DNA of 64,000 bases, taken from the NCBI RefSeq assembly GCF_022539315.1, contig NC_066333.1, positions 11,313,001 through 11,377,000 on the forward strand, given 5' to 3'. The stretch comes from Serinus canaria. Lineage: Eukaryota > Chordata > Aves > Passeriformes > Fringillidae. Made by a program: the position numbers and the translations under genes. How positions within the stretch are numbered: position 1 is the stretch's first letter; the number at the start of each line of letters is the position of its first letter. The notes under the pieces were generated by a model, which was given only the letters and a program-made list of their open reading frames with translations, ran no database searches and was not told the DNA's origin. Shown here one piece after another: positions 1 through 12,800 of this stretch.

Positions 1-3000
1 GGGAACATCTGGTGCACAGAGCACATAGGCAATGCAACTACATTTTATAACTGATCCAGCGTGGATGAATTTTCATAATGCTTTAGTCACTACTGTGTGA
101 ATTAAGGTAGGGAGAAACAATGGATGTAGACACAGAAAAGATGAGCACAGATGTCGTGAGGATTCCATTGATGACAGGGATTTCCAGGGGAAGAACTGCC
201 TGGTGGTTTTCTCTGAAGACCTCCTGTGTGTAATTGTTCTGTACAGTGAGTGGCTGTGTTCTAACTTCTGTTAAATTTCCCAGAGGATCTCCTCTGGGTA
301 TTTAGAATATGTTACTGCAGTGGAACATTCTCTGGCTGTATTTTCCTTCTTTGCACTTTAAATCTTACAGGACCTATTGTTTCCCCAAAATGTTTTACCA
401 ATTCCTTTCCTTCCTAAAGGGAATTCTTCCTCTGATCATTTCTAAGCAAATCCTTTATATCATATGTTACAATCAAGCTTTTCTCCTGGTTCTATTGGTA
501 CACTGCCACTGAATTTAACTGGACCACATTGGTGTAATTGAGAGCAGAAGATTGGTTCCTTTAATGTTTCTGCACAAGTAATCTGTTTCTCCAATCAGGA
601 TTTTTTTCACTGCTTGGAATTTCTTCAAATTTGTCAACATCTTCAGGGTAAGGAGGTTCTTCCAGTTCTAATACCACCTGAATTCTTTTTGAAGCGTAGA
701 ACATGTTCCCACAGGCATGCTATTAATTATAGATATTTCCCTAATTCCGCTTCTGTGAATATTGTCCAACAGTTCACATCTGCCTATCCACATCTGGTAT
801 AAATAAAAAAAGGTTTGGTGTTTTCCATATCAAACATGTAATAATGACCATTTTGCTTTTGTTCTTATTTTTAAATCAAAGTTTGTAAATCCTTTTTCAC
901 ATAATCTCTTAAGCCTGATAATATTGGGCAGGATGAGGCAGTTGTTTTATGCTTTACTTTGCTGTATTTACTTTCTTGCTTCTGGACAACCAGTGATTTG
1001 AGGTCTGAGACTTGTGTATAATTTTCCTTTTCAACATTTTCTCCATTTGGAGCTGAAATAACCCATACATAACTAGAACCAACAAAGTTACACAAAACTT
1101 TTTCATAAGTGGGATGAGTTGGAACCCCAATTACTTGTGGGCTGCAGAGGCTGTGATGGCTTTTTGTGTCTTTCCATTTGTGGAGCTCAATGCAAATGAC
1201 TCCCTGTGAGCAAAGGGAGCATTAAGAGGCATTGTGGAGCTAATGGTCGAATTACTTTTTAAGGAGTGTAATTTTACCTGCTCCTCCTCCCAGCCAAGAC
1301 ACAAACGTGTATGTGCACAGAACCCTCTGAACTGCTGCTTGTGCCAATCTCTTAATTGCATTTGTACTTACAAGTTTGGAGATTTGAAGTAACTGTTACA
1401 CTCCTGGCTCAGCTTCCCAGTGAAGTATTGCTCTTCTCAGACTGTGGTTTCCTAACACAGCTGGGAACAACCCTGGCTCCCTTTTCCCCATGTAGTTGCT
1501 CACCTCAGTTGCTGCCAAAGCATGTTTCGGAAATCAATTTTGATTTTTTTTTTTCTTTGTATTAACCACTTTGATGGAGAGAAGGAAATCTCCGTAATGG
1601 CTTCTTTTTACAGAGGAGAAAGGACAGCAGCTCAGCTGAGTAATCCTGTCATACTCCCAGCTGTGTGCTTGAGACAGAATGTTTGATTTGGGCATGTGCA
1701 ATGAAATAAGAATGTTTTCAAGAAAAATCTGACTTTCAAGAATGATAAATCTTAGATTTTTAGATACAAACACTGATTATAGCTCTACCAGTGTAAAAAG
1801 AGTGGGGAGGGCTGTTGATGTGACCTAAATTTTGCCCTGTGCATATCCTTGTAATATGTAAGAAGCTTTGCTTTGCAAAGGTTAAGTGTAAAGCAGAAAG
1901 TTGAAGCCTGACTCCATCAAGGCTTTACTGTCAGTGCTGGTCCAGAATGTCTGACCTGAGCAGCAGAACCTGAGTGGCCGTCACAGCCAGCTGGAAAACA
2001 AGATCACAGGAGGTTATGAAACAGCTCCCATGGCTCTCATCCAATCCCTCCTTTTGTTAATGGCATAAGAATCTTTGAAAAGAATCAGTCTAATATATCC
2101 CAGCTAGCTCACTCTGAAATACTTCCAGTCCTGGCTGGATTAAGAACATGCTCCTGGTGCTGTACTCAGGACTGCTTGTTTTGTCAATCAGTGAATCAAA
2201 AACATGAGGCAGAGGCACACGCACAAACCTTGTGATGCTTAAAAAATGGATTAGAGATGAATGAATTGACTCTGTTGGAATCACCTTGTTTAGCACTGGG
2301 TTTTGAACCCTGACAATCATTAGGGACTGGTAGTGAGACTTTTATAGTGAGGGTTTTAAAGCTAAAATAGTCTGTACACCCATGGCACAAGAATTCTCTT
2401 TGACTACTTTGCAAAGCACCCACAAATTTGTTCAAGTGAGTTCATCCCTTGTTTCACTGGCTCTTGCCTCTCTAAACCTCAGGCATTACATAAATGCAGG
2501 ACACATTCAAGGCAGTTGTCATGAGTAGTCAATAGGTACCTTGATTGTGAGAAAGAAAACCACTTCTTTATGTTTAAGTACTTAAGAGGATGGCTTATAA
2601 CCAAACTGTGGTAACATTACAGCTCCCTGAAGACACAGCCTCTAAGTACTTCTACGTGACATTTATCCAGTTCCACCAGGACACTTTACATCAGCTGTAA
2701 AAATCTCAAAGTATCTTAAAGTTAAAAAAAAAAACCCCAACACTGTTGACCCTTTCATCCATGTGACTCATGGAATGCTGATAGTAAATGAAAAATACAG
2801 GCCAGAAGTGTTAATCTGTGGCCATAATACCACACAAATCCTTAAGGTAAAATGAATGGTTTAACAAAGCTACTTAACAACAGGAAAACTAATTCAATAT
2901 GAACACTGGTGAATGGAAACAAATTTGGTGGTGCAAATACAACTTAGGCAGCATCCAAAATCAGGTTTAGGTGTGCACTGCTCCCTCTGTGTGTCAGCAG

Positions 3001-5150
3001 GGCATATACTGAAGCACTAAATATATTAGGAATTGTGTTTTGGGGAAGATGATGACAAACAAGATTTTATGGGTAAACATAGGACTGGAAAGAAAGTCTG
3101 TTCCAGCCCCAAATAACATGATGCTGTACTGGGTTTGTGTGGCAAGGTTTTGGTAGTGGGGGGCTGCAAGGGTGGCTTCTGTGAAAAGCTGCTGAAAGTT
3201 TCCCCTAGAGAGCCAGTTCCAGCAGCTCCAAGCCAGAACTTTTATTTGAGGTATAACTTTGTATTTGCTGGGGATTTCAGGCTTGTTCTGGTTGGTTCAC
3301 ACCCCTGTCACCCACCTTTGTGTAAGAGTTGGGGGTTGCCAGGCAGATCAGTGAAGTATCAACATTTAATAAGATCTAGACAAGTCTGAAACAATAAGAA
3401 AAAATGTGTTCCCAGTAAAAGAGGCAAAATCTGAAACATCCACTCATTAGCATCTGCCTGGGTAGATGTAGGTGTTGAATACAGACCTAATTAGTAATCA
3501 GCATTCCTTATTAATTTGCTTCCTTCACTGGAAGGAGGATAAAGTTGATGAGGGCCATTCATGTGCAAAGGAATTTCAGCTTTGCTTCTAGCAAAGAGAT
3601 GATCCATCCGAACTGCTGCTGGCTTTGGAGGAGAAGGAAACAGATTTTTCCCTCTGTGCCTGGTGCCCTCCTGTGGTTTTTATGTTCAGCTACTTGGGAG
3701 TGAATTAAGCACATCGGTGGCTGATTCTTGTAAAAGGTAAAAGGTTTTTCCTGTTTAGTCTTTTTTGTGAGTACAGTGTGTTCTGGAAAGCTGCAATACA
3801 ATTTTCCATACAGCCAGTTGGATTTGGGTGTGCAGACTCCCTGAGTTCCTCAGCTTAGACCAAGACCATTTCTCCCAGTCCTCACACGCTGGTGAGCCTG
3901 ACTCAGACCTGAGTCAGACCTGGCTGCTCCAAGGGCTGGTGTGGCTAAAAGGATTTGAGCTGGAGTCACTGCCTTCTGCAGTGATCCTGTTAAAATGGAT
4001 CTAGTGGAACTTTTAAAGAACTAATGTTTGGTCAAATTGTTACACAAGATAGGGAACTAAAATGTCAACGATTACTTCTGTCAGGAAATGGAGTTTAAAA
4101 TTTACTTTCCCAGCTACCTTAACCTTGTCCCCTTTTTCTTCCAGCTACAGCCATAGAATGACGAAGAAATTTCTGTACTTCATGCCATAAAATCTATACA
4201 GGACAAAAGTTTCTTTGCACAGCACTTCTGAGTCTGTCATTAGACTATTTCTAAATTACTGATCTAGAAATTCCACTTTAAAATACATCATTTAGCCACA
4301 AACATAATGCAAAAAAAACTTATATAGAATATTGTTTACATGTCCATGAATTATAATAATTAGCTCTTGCACAGGCAAGAGATGAAAACTGTTGCTGTGG
4401 AGGTGCTGGTGGGGTTTGGAGCAATGATTTTTGTACTGTGCTTCCTAAAGGTGCTTGGCCAACAGCATTGCTGGGAACACTGATCTGGGGATCTCCATAA
4501 GTTTTGTGTTTCTTCTTCTCCTGCTTTTCCTACAAATTCAGAATCCAGCTGTAGCTTTGAGTGATTCCATCAGAAAAAAAAAAGCTCCAGAACTTTGAAT
4601 GGTTCAATATTGTGTGAGTATTGATGGTTCCTCCCTTTCTTTTCCTCTTTTTCTTCCCAAATTCTAGTTGTATACTTCTTTGAATTCACATTATTTAAAT
4701 TCATTGCACCTGGGATATTGCACCCCAATATCCCAATACCCACCAGTTTGGGAGCACAAATACTGAACAAGATAAAGGATAAATGTGAATTTCTGTTTGG
4801 ACAACCTTGTCACATTTGCAGGGCATCCAAACACTCAGGAATTGCACAGGACTTGGCACGTGGTTTATCTCTCTGAGCTGTTTGGGAATTTTTTTACACA
4901 TACACATATATATTTTCAGATAATTTGTATCAAATTTCTTTGTATGATCTGTTTAATCTTTTACCTGAGCATGACTGAAAAGCAACTCCAAATATCCCAT
5001 GAAGGTTAATCCATTAATCCCTATGTGTGAATCAGAATACAAGAGGTTAAATTACAGAATTCAATCCTAATGTAGAAGTGGAATGTTTTAAATGTTCATC
5101 AGTTTAATCAAGCAAGGGAACACACTTGGTCAAATTGAAATATCCAATTA
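1..5150. other. Intergenic region downstream of ZNF831, no gene recognised
   Basis: I see no conserved coding exon, RNA gene or clear mobile element here. All open frames are short (under about 85 codons) and unlike known proteins. The DNA is AT-rich with ordinary poly-A and poly-T runs, for example near 2726-2738 and 4569-4580. In other vertebrates EDN3 lies beyond ZNF831 on this side, but none of its sequence was recognised here. Confidence 0.6.
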
Positions 5151-5156
5151 TTTATT
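5151..5156 (-). terminator. ZNF831: Candidate poly(A) signal of ZNF831
   Basis: The minus strand reads AATAAA here, the first canonical hexamer I found downstream of the ZNF831 stop codon at 6022. It implies a 3' UTR of roughly 0.9 kb. The assignment rests on position and motif only. Confidence 0.45.
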
Positions 5157-6021
5157 CACATAGAAACCAGTAAATTTTAGGGTTTGTAGCACAAAACTTG
5201 TTAAAAAAAGAAAACAAGCTATGCCATATAGCTTCTTTACCCTCCATAAAATGGCATCATTGCAGTTAAAATTACAATAAAAATGAAACATTCCAGATGA
5301 CATCAGTTGGAGCACAATGTGACAAATATAATGAGAAAATCCTTGTCAGAAATTTTACCACAAGGAAATACCAATAGCTAACACCCATATTCTCCACCTA
5401 AAAATCAAGAATATTTGAGTAGATCTTGGCATAAAAGGCACAAAACCCAAAGCAAAGCATGCTTGTGTCATTTCTCACACAGAAGCATTGACATTTGTGC
5501 AACATGGAAAAGGACCAGCATTTTTTCCAGACTCTTCCAATATCACAGATGCTTAAGGAACAGATCTTGCCCTTAATGCCAGCGTGTCACTCCCAGTACA
5601 GAGGCAGTGACTACAGAAACAGGAATATAGAGAAGGGAACACATCTGAACCCTTCCAGGAAATCTGAGCTGAAGAAGCTGCTGCAGCTGTATTGTTGAAG
5701 TAACCCAATCCACTGCAGGCTTGGAGTAACACACCCACGGGCAGGCAGCACTTGTGGGAATTCTGAGACTGGCAGGAACTTTAACAATGCTGGAAACCTG
5801 TCAGGAGCACAGAGCTGCCTCTTGCATTTAAATGTGCCATGCCAGCCTCAAGTGAGCATTTTAAAAAAAGGTTGAGTCCTCCAAAGGAAGGGCTATTCCA
5901 AAAAGGCTGCTGCCTCTGGCACAGAGGAATGGCTTTGCTGATGTTAAGGTGTTTCAGAACTATGGATTAAAGATCCCTGGCATTTCCAGGCTGGCACACA
6001 AGGCCTGGCAGCAGCCTGTTG

Positions 6022-6864
6022 CTATATTTCTATAACCAGCCTGTCCTCATCGTCACTGCTCGTATCATCATATTCCACCCGCGTTTGTTTCCTCATCATC
6101 TCTAAACCTCTCTTTTTGTATGTCTTGGGGGGTGTTGCAGAGTAACTCTTGAACTCAAGGGATTTGAGAGTCATTGGGGGCTTTTTAAAGGTAGCAGTAG
6201 CTGTTCCAGGTGGCCTTCCATAGGGATTGGGCTGCAGGTGGGATCTGTTGTCTGTGCTTCCGTGCAGCTCCAGGAGATGCTGTGCTAAGTTTGCCCTCTG
6301 TGAGTGTTCCCTGCTGGGTAACTGAGCCCTTGTGACTGTCCCAGGAACAGACTCTGCTTGGGATCCAAACAAACGTGAACATCCTGGCTGGGAGCTGGGA
6401 GCTGAGCTTTCTGTGGGAGGTGAATGTGTGTTCTCTTCACTAGGAGCTTTCTCCCTTCCAGTGACCTGGGTCACTGCCTCTGATATTCCAAATATTTGGC
6501 TCTCTGACTCTACCTTCAACAGGTTTTCCTGGCTTCCTCCTGGACGTAAGGAAAGAGGAGCAGCAGCCTCTGTGCTGTCAGGTTGGTCACCTGTGCCTGT
6601 GTTTGTAAATCCAGGACAAGACCCAAAGGAAGCTGCCAGGGGGTGGCTCTGAAGGCTTGGCCGGGATTGCCCAGGCAGGGATGGCTGCAGCACGAGGGGC
6701 TGTGTCACCCAGCAGCAAATGGCCACGTCCCTGCTGAACTCCTGCAGGGATGTGTCAGCTCTGGAGGAAAAGGAATGAGCTGTCACAGCTATTCCCAGAG
6801 GAGCTGTAATGTTCTGGACAGAGGTGTTTGTTCTTGGGTGTTCCCTGATTTGCCCAGAAATGTC
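6022..6864 (-). CDS. ZNF831: ZNF831 last coding exon
   Basis: The acceptor is clear (TTTTCCCCTCCTAATTCCTACAG, AG at 6865-6866). The exon opens with GAC ATT TCT at phase 0 and encodes 280 residues to a stop at 6022. The segment is Ser/Pro/Gln-rich and ends in a Lys-rich stretch ([20 protein letters not shown]) followed by the acidic tail. This C-terminus is what I recognise as typical of ZNF831. The open frame continues upstream past a GTG at 6786, so that codon is not a start. Confidence 0.85.
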   Translation of the reverse strand, partial: DISGQIREHPRTNTSVQNITAPLGIAVTAHSFSSRADTSLQEFSRDVAICCWVTQPLVLQPSLPGQSRPSLQSHPLAASFGSCPGFTNTGTGDQPDSTEAAAPLSLRPGGSQENLLKVESESQIFGISEAVTQVTGREKAPSEENTHSPPTESSAPSSQPGCSRLFGSQAESVPGTVTRAQLPSREHSQRANLAQHLLELHGSTDNRSHLQPNPYGRPPGTATATFKKPPMTLKSLEFKSYSATPPKTYKKRGLEMMRKQTRVEYDDTSSDDEDRLVIEI

Positions 6865-9800
6865 CTGTAGGAATTAGGAGGGGAAAAGATTTACATGTAA
6901 AGTTTTCAGTCCAGAGCAATTTCATCCAAAGTACTCAAGTTTAATTGTTATTTTAGCTAATTCTAACATTAGTAAGTTTTCATTTCATTTTAAAATACCT
7001 TTAACACATTTTTAAATACCTTTAACACATTTTCAAACATTTTATCCAAAATCTGTGATACAAAATAGTTTCAATTTCAACTTTAAAATAGCTGAATATA
7101 ATTCAGGTTTTAATTAACCCTTCTTTTTTCTGTTAATAAAAATAATACAAGAATTAAGGTTCAATACCTACTTTTTTATCCATTTTGTCTTTTTGTTTAG
7201 CATGGTTTAGGTTTTCAGTAGGGGAAGATATTCCTGAGTTATTCTTTGCTTCTTTTTTCCTTCTGCAAAGTTGTTTGTCTGAGGTGGAATATGATGTGTC
7301 TTTTTGCTGGTGTAGACAATTTTCTATTGAAAAGAGGTTGGATAAACTTTGATTTTTATCACCGCCCATGCTTGAACTTGCTACATTTCTCACTACATCA
7401 CTGAAATAATATTTTCACACAAATATTCTAAATACTTACCTTGCATCTTGGATTGAGGAGGATGGCACTTCTTATGCTTATTAAATCTGGGGGGTTGGGA
7501 TGAGCAGCCCTTTCTCAAAGCATCCAGAGCTCTGTTGGGAAAACAGGGCCTCTTGCTCAGCCGGTTCATTTTCAGCTGAGCAAATCCGTGGCTGTGCCTC
7601 CCTCTGTACCTGCAGTGCCAGGGGCATTGAGGGGATAAACAAATATGGGAGATGTAGGAGCAGCCAGAGGAGAATAACACCACCTCACCAGGTGCATTAA
7701 AGTCTAACAGCAATTTATTACTGGGAAGGAGATGCTTGTTTATGTCAACTGAAAAACAAAAGCTGGATTTTAGGCAAGATACCCACAATTATTTTATAAT
7801 CTTTTTTTCTGTGTAGGATTTGGTAAATCCTTGATTTTCCAAGAAAAGGGGATTAAGGAATAACAGATCCTTTTTCTTGTATGTGGAATTTTAGAACAAT
7901 ATACTTCACAAAGACTTGAACCACACAGGAATCACCTGAGGCTGTGTGGTTGTTGGGTTTTTTCTTTTTCACTTCTTGAGTGCTCATCATCACTAAGGGA
8001 CAACATAAGGATTTTGGTTATTTAGCAAACCCACACTGAATAATCCAATTCTGCTTTATTTTCTACTCTGAATGAGTGACACTAAAGTCCCATCCCTAAA
8101 TCAATAGACTGTCACCATCCACAGAGCAAGATGTAAATCTAAAAGGATGCACTTATTCAGGTGTTTGATGTATTAGAAAATTAAATTACATTTGGTGGTT
8201 ACCAGTTGGGCCAGTTCCCTACTAATAGGCATGACCTGAGCTTTCAGGACACTGTACTTAATTAAATCCTGAAATAAATTTGATAGAAACAAATTCTGAG
8301 ACCAGCAGGGGAAAAACACAACAAGACAGCACCTGAAAATCAAACCAGGAAAAGGTCCTAGAAGAATGTCACTCAGCTGGGTGACATAGACCTGAGTCTT
8401 CTATTTCTGTTCTTATGACCCTTCAAAATTGCAGTGCTGTTTGCTGAGCTAGACACGGTGATTAGGTTACTGACACTGGTTTGTCCTCCAGGGAGTCACT
8501 CTGTCTGATTTTGGTCATGAAATAAAGAGGGATGTGTGCACCCAATATGTGTTCCTTACTGAGGCAATTCATCAGGCATCCTGCTGCCCCACACTCCTGA
8601 AAGATTAGAGGGTAAATGTTCCACTGATATGAATTCCCACTGAAAGGGGGAGCTGAGCTGATTGAGACAATGTGCCCTTGATAGTTTTATGCTCAAGTTC
8701 TTCCTGCTTTTTTATTTAAACCAAATGATCCTTTGAACTACAGATGGTTCTGTTAGTTGGTGTTAAACTTGATATTTATTGTCCTGCCTTCTCTGGTGAA
8801 TACCAGCTCAGGATATGGATCTTCCAAGGACAAAGGGTCTCAGGCACTGCTCTGAGCTGGGACAGAATTAAAACCAGAACCATTTTGGTCCCCTTCAAAC
8901 AAAAGTAAATGCTGACAATTTTGACAAATTAGAGTAATTTCTAAATCATAGAGAGAGTCAGCTGACCAGGCATCCTCTTTCTGTGGAATATGTCTGGTTT
9001 ACTTAGAAAAGTCTGTTCCTGATAGTAAACAACATATTGACATTTTATGGTTTACCTTTGGGGCCCTGCTGGGGTATAAGAATAGCTCTTTCTGAGAGAT
9101 TCATCTTTTTTTTCCCCCCAGTTTTGATGAGGTGGAATTTTGGGCATACCTTTTTATTTTCTGTGGAGTTTTTACACACATTACAACTAAATTATATCTA
9201 TATATTATTATACTATATATAATAAATCTCTATAGTGAACCTGAAAGCTGTACTCCTTACCATTTAGGGGTGACTTTAATCCTTTTCTGTTTGTGGCTTC
9301 TCTTGAGTTTATTTGTTGAAAGTCTTTCCTTTTTGCAAACTACTGTTTTCTTCTTTTGCTCTGAAATATTTTTGAAAGAACCACCAGGAACATCTGAGCT
9401 TAACTGTTGAGAATATTGGGAAAAAATCAAGTACATAAAAACTGTGAATTACATTGACTGAGAAGCTGGAAATCTGTGCATGTTTTAAATAGCCCTGAAC
9501 AGCATAGGAGTTAAGTAGCACAACTCTCTATTTAAGTACTACTCTAAGTCAAATATTCATTTAGAATGAAAACAGATGCTATTAGTGAAAAATATTTTAA
9601 AATCCCCATAAAGGGAAAAAAATAAAGAAATAGAAATTCACTCTTCTCACTATCAGCATTCTGAAAAGTGAAAGAAACTTAAATATTTACACAGAAATAT
9701 ATATTTCTGATGCATCAAATTAATATAGACTTCTCTTATAAAAATATAAATTGTAAATTCTGTATCAGCAAATGCCTGTAAATGTCCATATATACACTTC

Positions 9801-12800
9801 TGATAATTATTTCATTTTCCTAATAAGAGGGTGGAGGTGGGCTGTCAGCCAATAACACCCTCTTGAGAAAGCAAACAGAATTATTAATATTACCTCCTGC
9901 ATCTGGTGTCCTTTGGAAAAGGATGAAACCAACGTTTTCAAGCTCGTGTTTGTTAAGCCATATGCCACAGTCTTGCCAACATTTCTCATTTTGAAAATGG
10001 AGATGTCGTATTTGGAGAGGGTGCATTCCCTGCTGGGTTCCCTGTGCCAGGGGGGCATGGAGGGGTGGGCAGAGGCTGCACTGCCCCCCTGCTCCAAGGG
10101 CAGAGGGAGGCTCCTGCTCAGACAGCACCAGGTCAGCCGCGGCTCGGCACTGAGGGATGGGAAGGTGCTCTTGGAGCCTGGCACTGGAGAAGTGCCAGAG
10201 TAGCAGGTCCTGGCAGAGTGGGGCAGCACTGGGAATCCTTTACAGTGAGTGCTGAGAGTGTGGCAGTAGAAAGTGCCAAAAGAATGGCAAAAATAAGTGG
10301 GGTTGTCTCTTGAGCTCTGGGAAATCTGCAAATCCTGCAGTGCTGCTGGGGTGTCCTTCAGGATGCGTGGACTTCCTTCTCTGTCCCATCCCCGGATTGT
10401 TGGCTCTGCACCTTTGCTAGAAACTGATGTCTTTATCAAAGAGTCACTTCCTGAGCAAAGGTGGTGTAAAGCCTTTCTCTCATCTTTGATGTCAGCAGAT
10501 ATAAAAAAGCCACTGGTATACATAGAAGTAAAGCAGATTTTCTTCTTTGGAGTCTGTACAGAGCAAGTACTTTTACTCATCCACTTCTCTTCTGTTTGCC
10601 TTTGATAATTTAATTTATTTTTGTTCTGTTTGTTTTTCCAGTTCTCTCTTGCAATATCCTGCTGCTTGAAGTTTTGGTTATGAAAGGTGTTCTCTGCTGT
10701 GGTTAAGATATTTGTGGTTTCTGAGTTGACTGGTGAACAGAATTCTGGAGTTTTCCAGTTCGTGTGAAGATTCCATTGAATTTCTCCTTTGCCAGCCTTT
10801 TGTCTCACTTCAGATTTTAAAGGGGACCAAACCACATCACTGGAATAAGAATGGAGGGATGTGCTGCTAGAAGAGCAGGGTGGGGTGGTTAAGGTGTCTG
10901 TGACAGGTGTGCCAGGTGTCATCTCCTGTTCAGATCGAAGCAAAGGTGACAGATCTGAGGCTCTCTTGTCCTGGGGCAATTTAAGGATATATTTTGGAGA
11001 GAAGGCATTTTGTTGTGGGACTGGACTTAAATGATCAGATTGCATATGGTGGCTTTTAGAAGACACATCCACAGCATTGTCACTGGGAAGTGGCACTTTT
11101 GCTCCTGTTTTTACGAGACATGTTTTGTCGTCTCCATCTGTTGCATTGTGCAAGGCAAAAGAATTGGAATCACTTCTCCTTAATTCAGACCCTAAAAATC
11201 CCACCAGTGAAGCTTTTGAGATACCTGCAGGATGTGAAAAAAGGTTGATGTCACAGTAATTGAGAGCTTGTATGGGAAGTTTGATTGTTTTCCTATATTC
11301 CACATTCTCAGTACCTCCAGTGGCTTCATTAATTCCTGTGCTTGATTTTTGCTCCTCTGCTCTAGTGGAGAATTTCACTGGAGCTGTGGGAAGACACTGA
11401 GTGGCAGAGCAATGGCCTCTGTCTGCTTCACTTACTTCAGTGGTTTCACTACTGGGACTAGGGCAGGGCACTGAAATCACATTTTGTGTCTTCTCCACTT
11501 CAAATTTCAGCTTTTTCCTTTCTGATGGCAGAGTCTGGGATTTCCCTGCAGTTTCTCTGTTGTTGCAAGGGACCCAAGGGGGCATCAGGCCATGCTGGCC
11601 ACTTTCCTTAGTCCCGTGATGGTTCCCATAATTGTGTGAAGTGCTTTTACAGTGCAATTCAAATGCACTGGATTCTTTCCCAGGGCTTGGTTTCTCCCTG
11701 TTGCTACTCTGTACTGGCAAGCAGTCCTCATTCCTCCCGTGGCTGCTCAGCTGACACTCAGGATTTTGAAGCCTGAGCTCACCAGTGCTTGGAGCCAGCA
11801 GTGTGCTGCTGCCAGCTGTGCATTTCTCCGTGTCACTGCCACTGAGCCCTGGGGAAGTTTGGCTGGTTTCAGCTCCAGCAGTTACAGAATGTGATGTCTC
11901 CATTAGGTTGGACACTCTGTCTGCAGTTTCCTCAGAGTACACATTCTTACCATCAGCAGACATTCCTGATTTACCCATGGTTGAAGCTGCTGTCACAAGG
12001 GAGGAAGGACTGTCAGTTGCAGAGCTCCTGCCATCTCTTTCCTCAGTTATTTCAGTGCTACTGGCTGATTCCACTGAATTAGGAGTCAGGCTTGTAATAT
12101 CTGTGATCTTATTCTCTTTTTGTTTCATTTTCTTGGCATTTTGACTGCTTTTCATTTTTTGGTAGATTTTCTTAAATGTTTCATCTCCATACATTTGCCA
12201 TTTTTCTTGAGAGAACATCCTCAACTTCCTTTGACTGTGTTTCTTATTTTTAGCACTGATTACTTCTGCAGCCCCAAGCTTTTTGGTCCCTTGCAGCTCC
12301 TCTGACAGAGAAGGATGATCAGCCACATTACTAAGGGGCAAATCATCCACTGCTGTTTGTCTGACCAGAGCTCGGGGATGGCTATTAGGGAAATCCACTG
12401 AACTGGCGGTGAGATCGTTGCTAGGCAGCAAACCAGCAGTGCCTGTATTTACAGAGTGCTTAGTAAGAGAAAGCGGTTTCGAGCATCCTGCTTTGTCATG
12501 CACCATCCTCGCTCCCTCCACAACAGGCAAGGAGTTGCTCCGAGTAACAGGCACAGTGTCGATTGTTGTGGAGAACTGGGTGGGAACTGAATGGAAAAAC
12601 ATTGGCTTGCATTTCTCCAGAGGTGCAAAGGTAGATTTTGCTGAACAAAGAGAAAGATTCTTTTTCCTATTTACATCACAAGTTCTGATATCAAAATGGA
12701 AAGAGTCTTTGTATGTGTAAGGCATTGGAAGGTCAATGCTTCCCTGTTTAGAAAGGACAGTTTTTCTGGGCCTGACATTGTCTAACTGGGTGTCATCCAC

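Noticed and set aside
7440..7617. Alternative frame after CACTGCAG|GTACAG in the ZNF831 internal region
   Set aside because: It fits phase 0 and looks acidic and plausible at first, but runs into TAA within about 43 codons and has no donor before it.
9807..9893. Extension of the ZNF831 main exon to its stop codon
   Set aside because: GAG|GTAATA is a good donor and the extension is hydrophobic intron-like sequence. The conserved C-terminus lies in the last exon.
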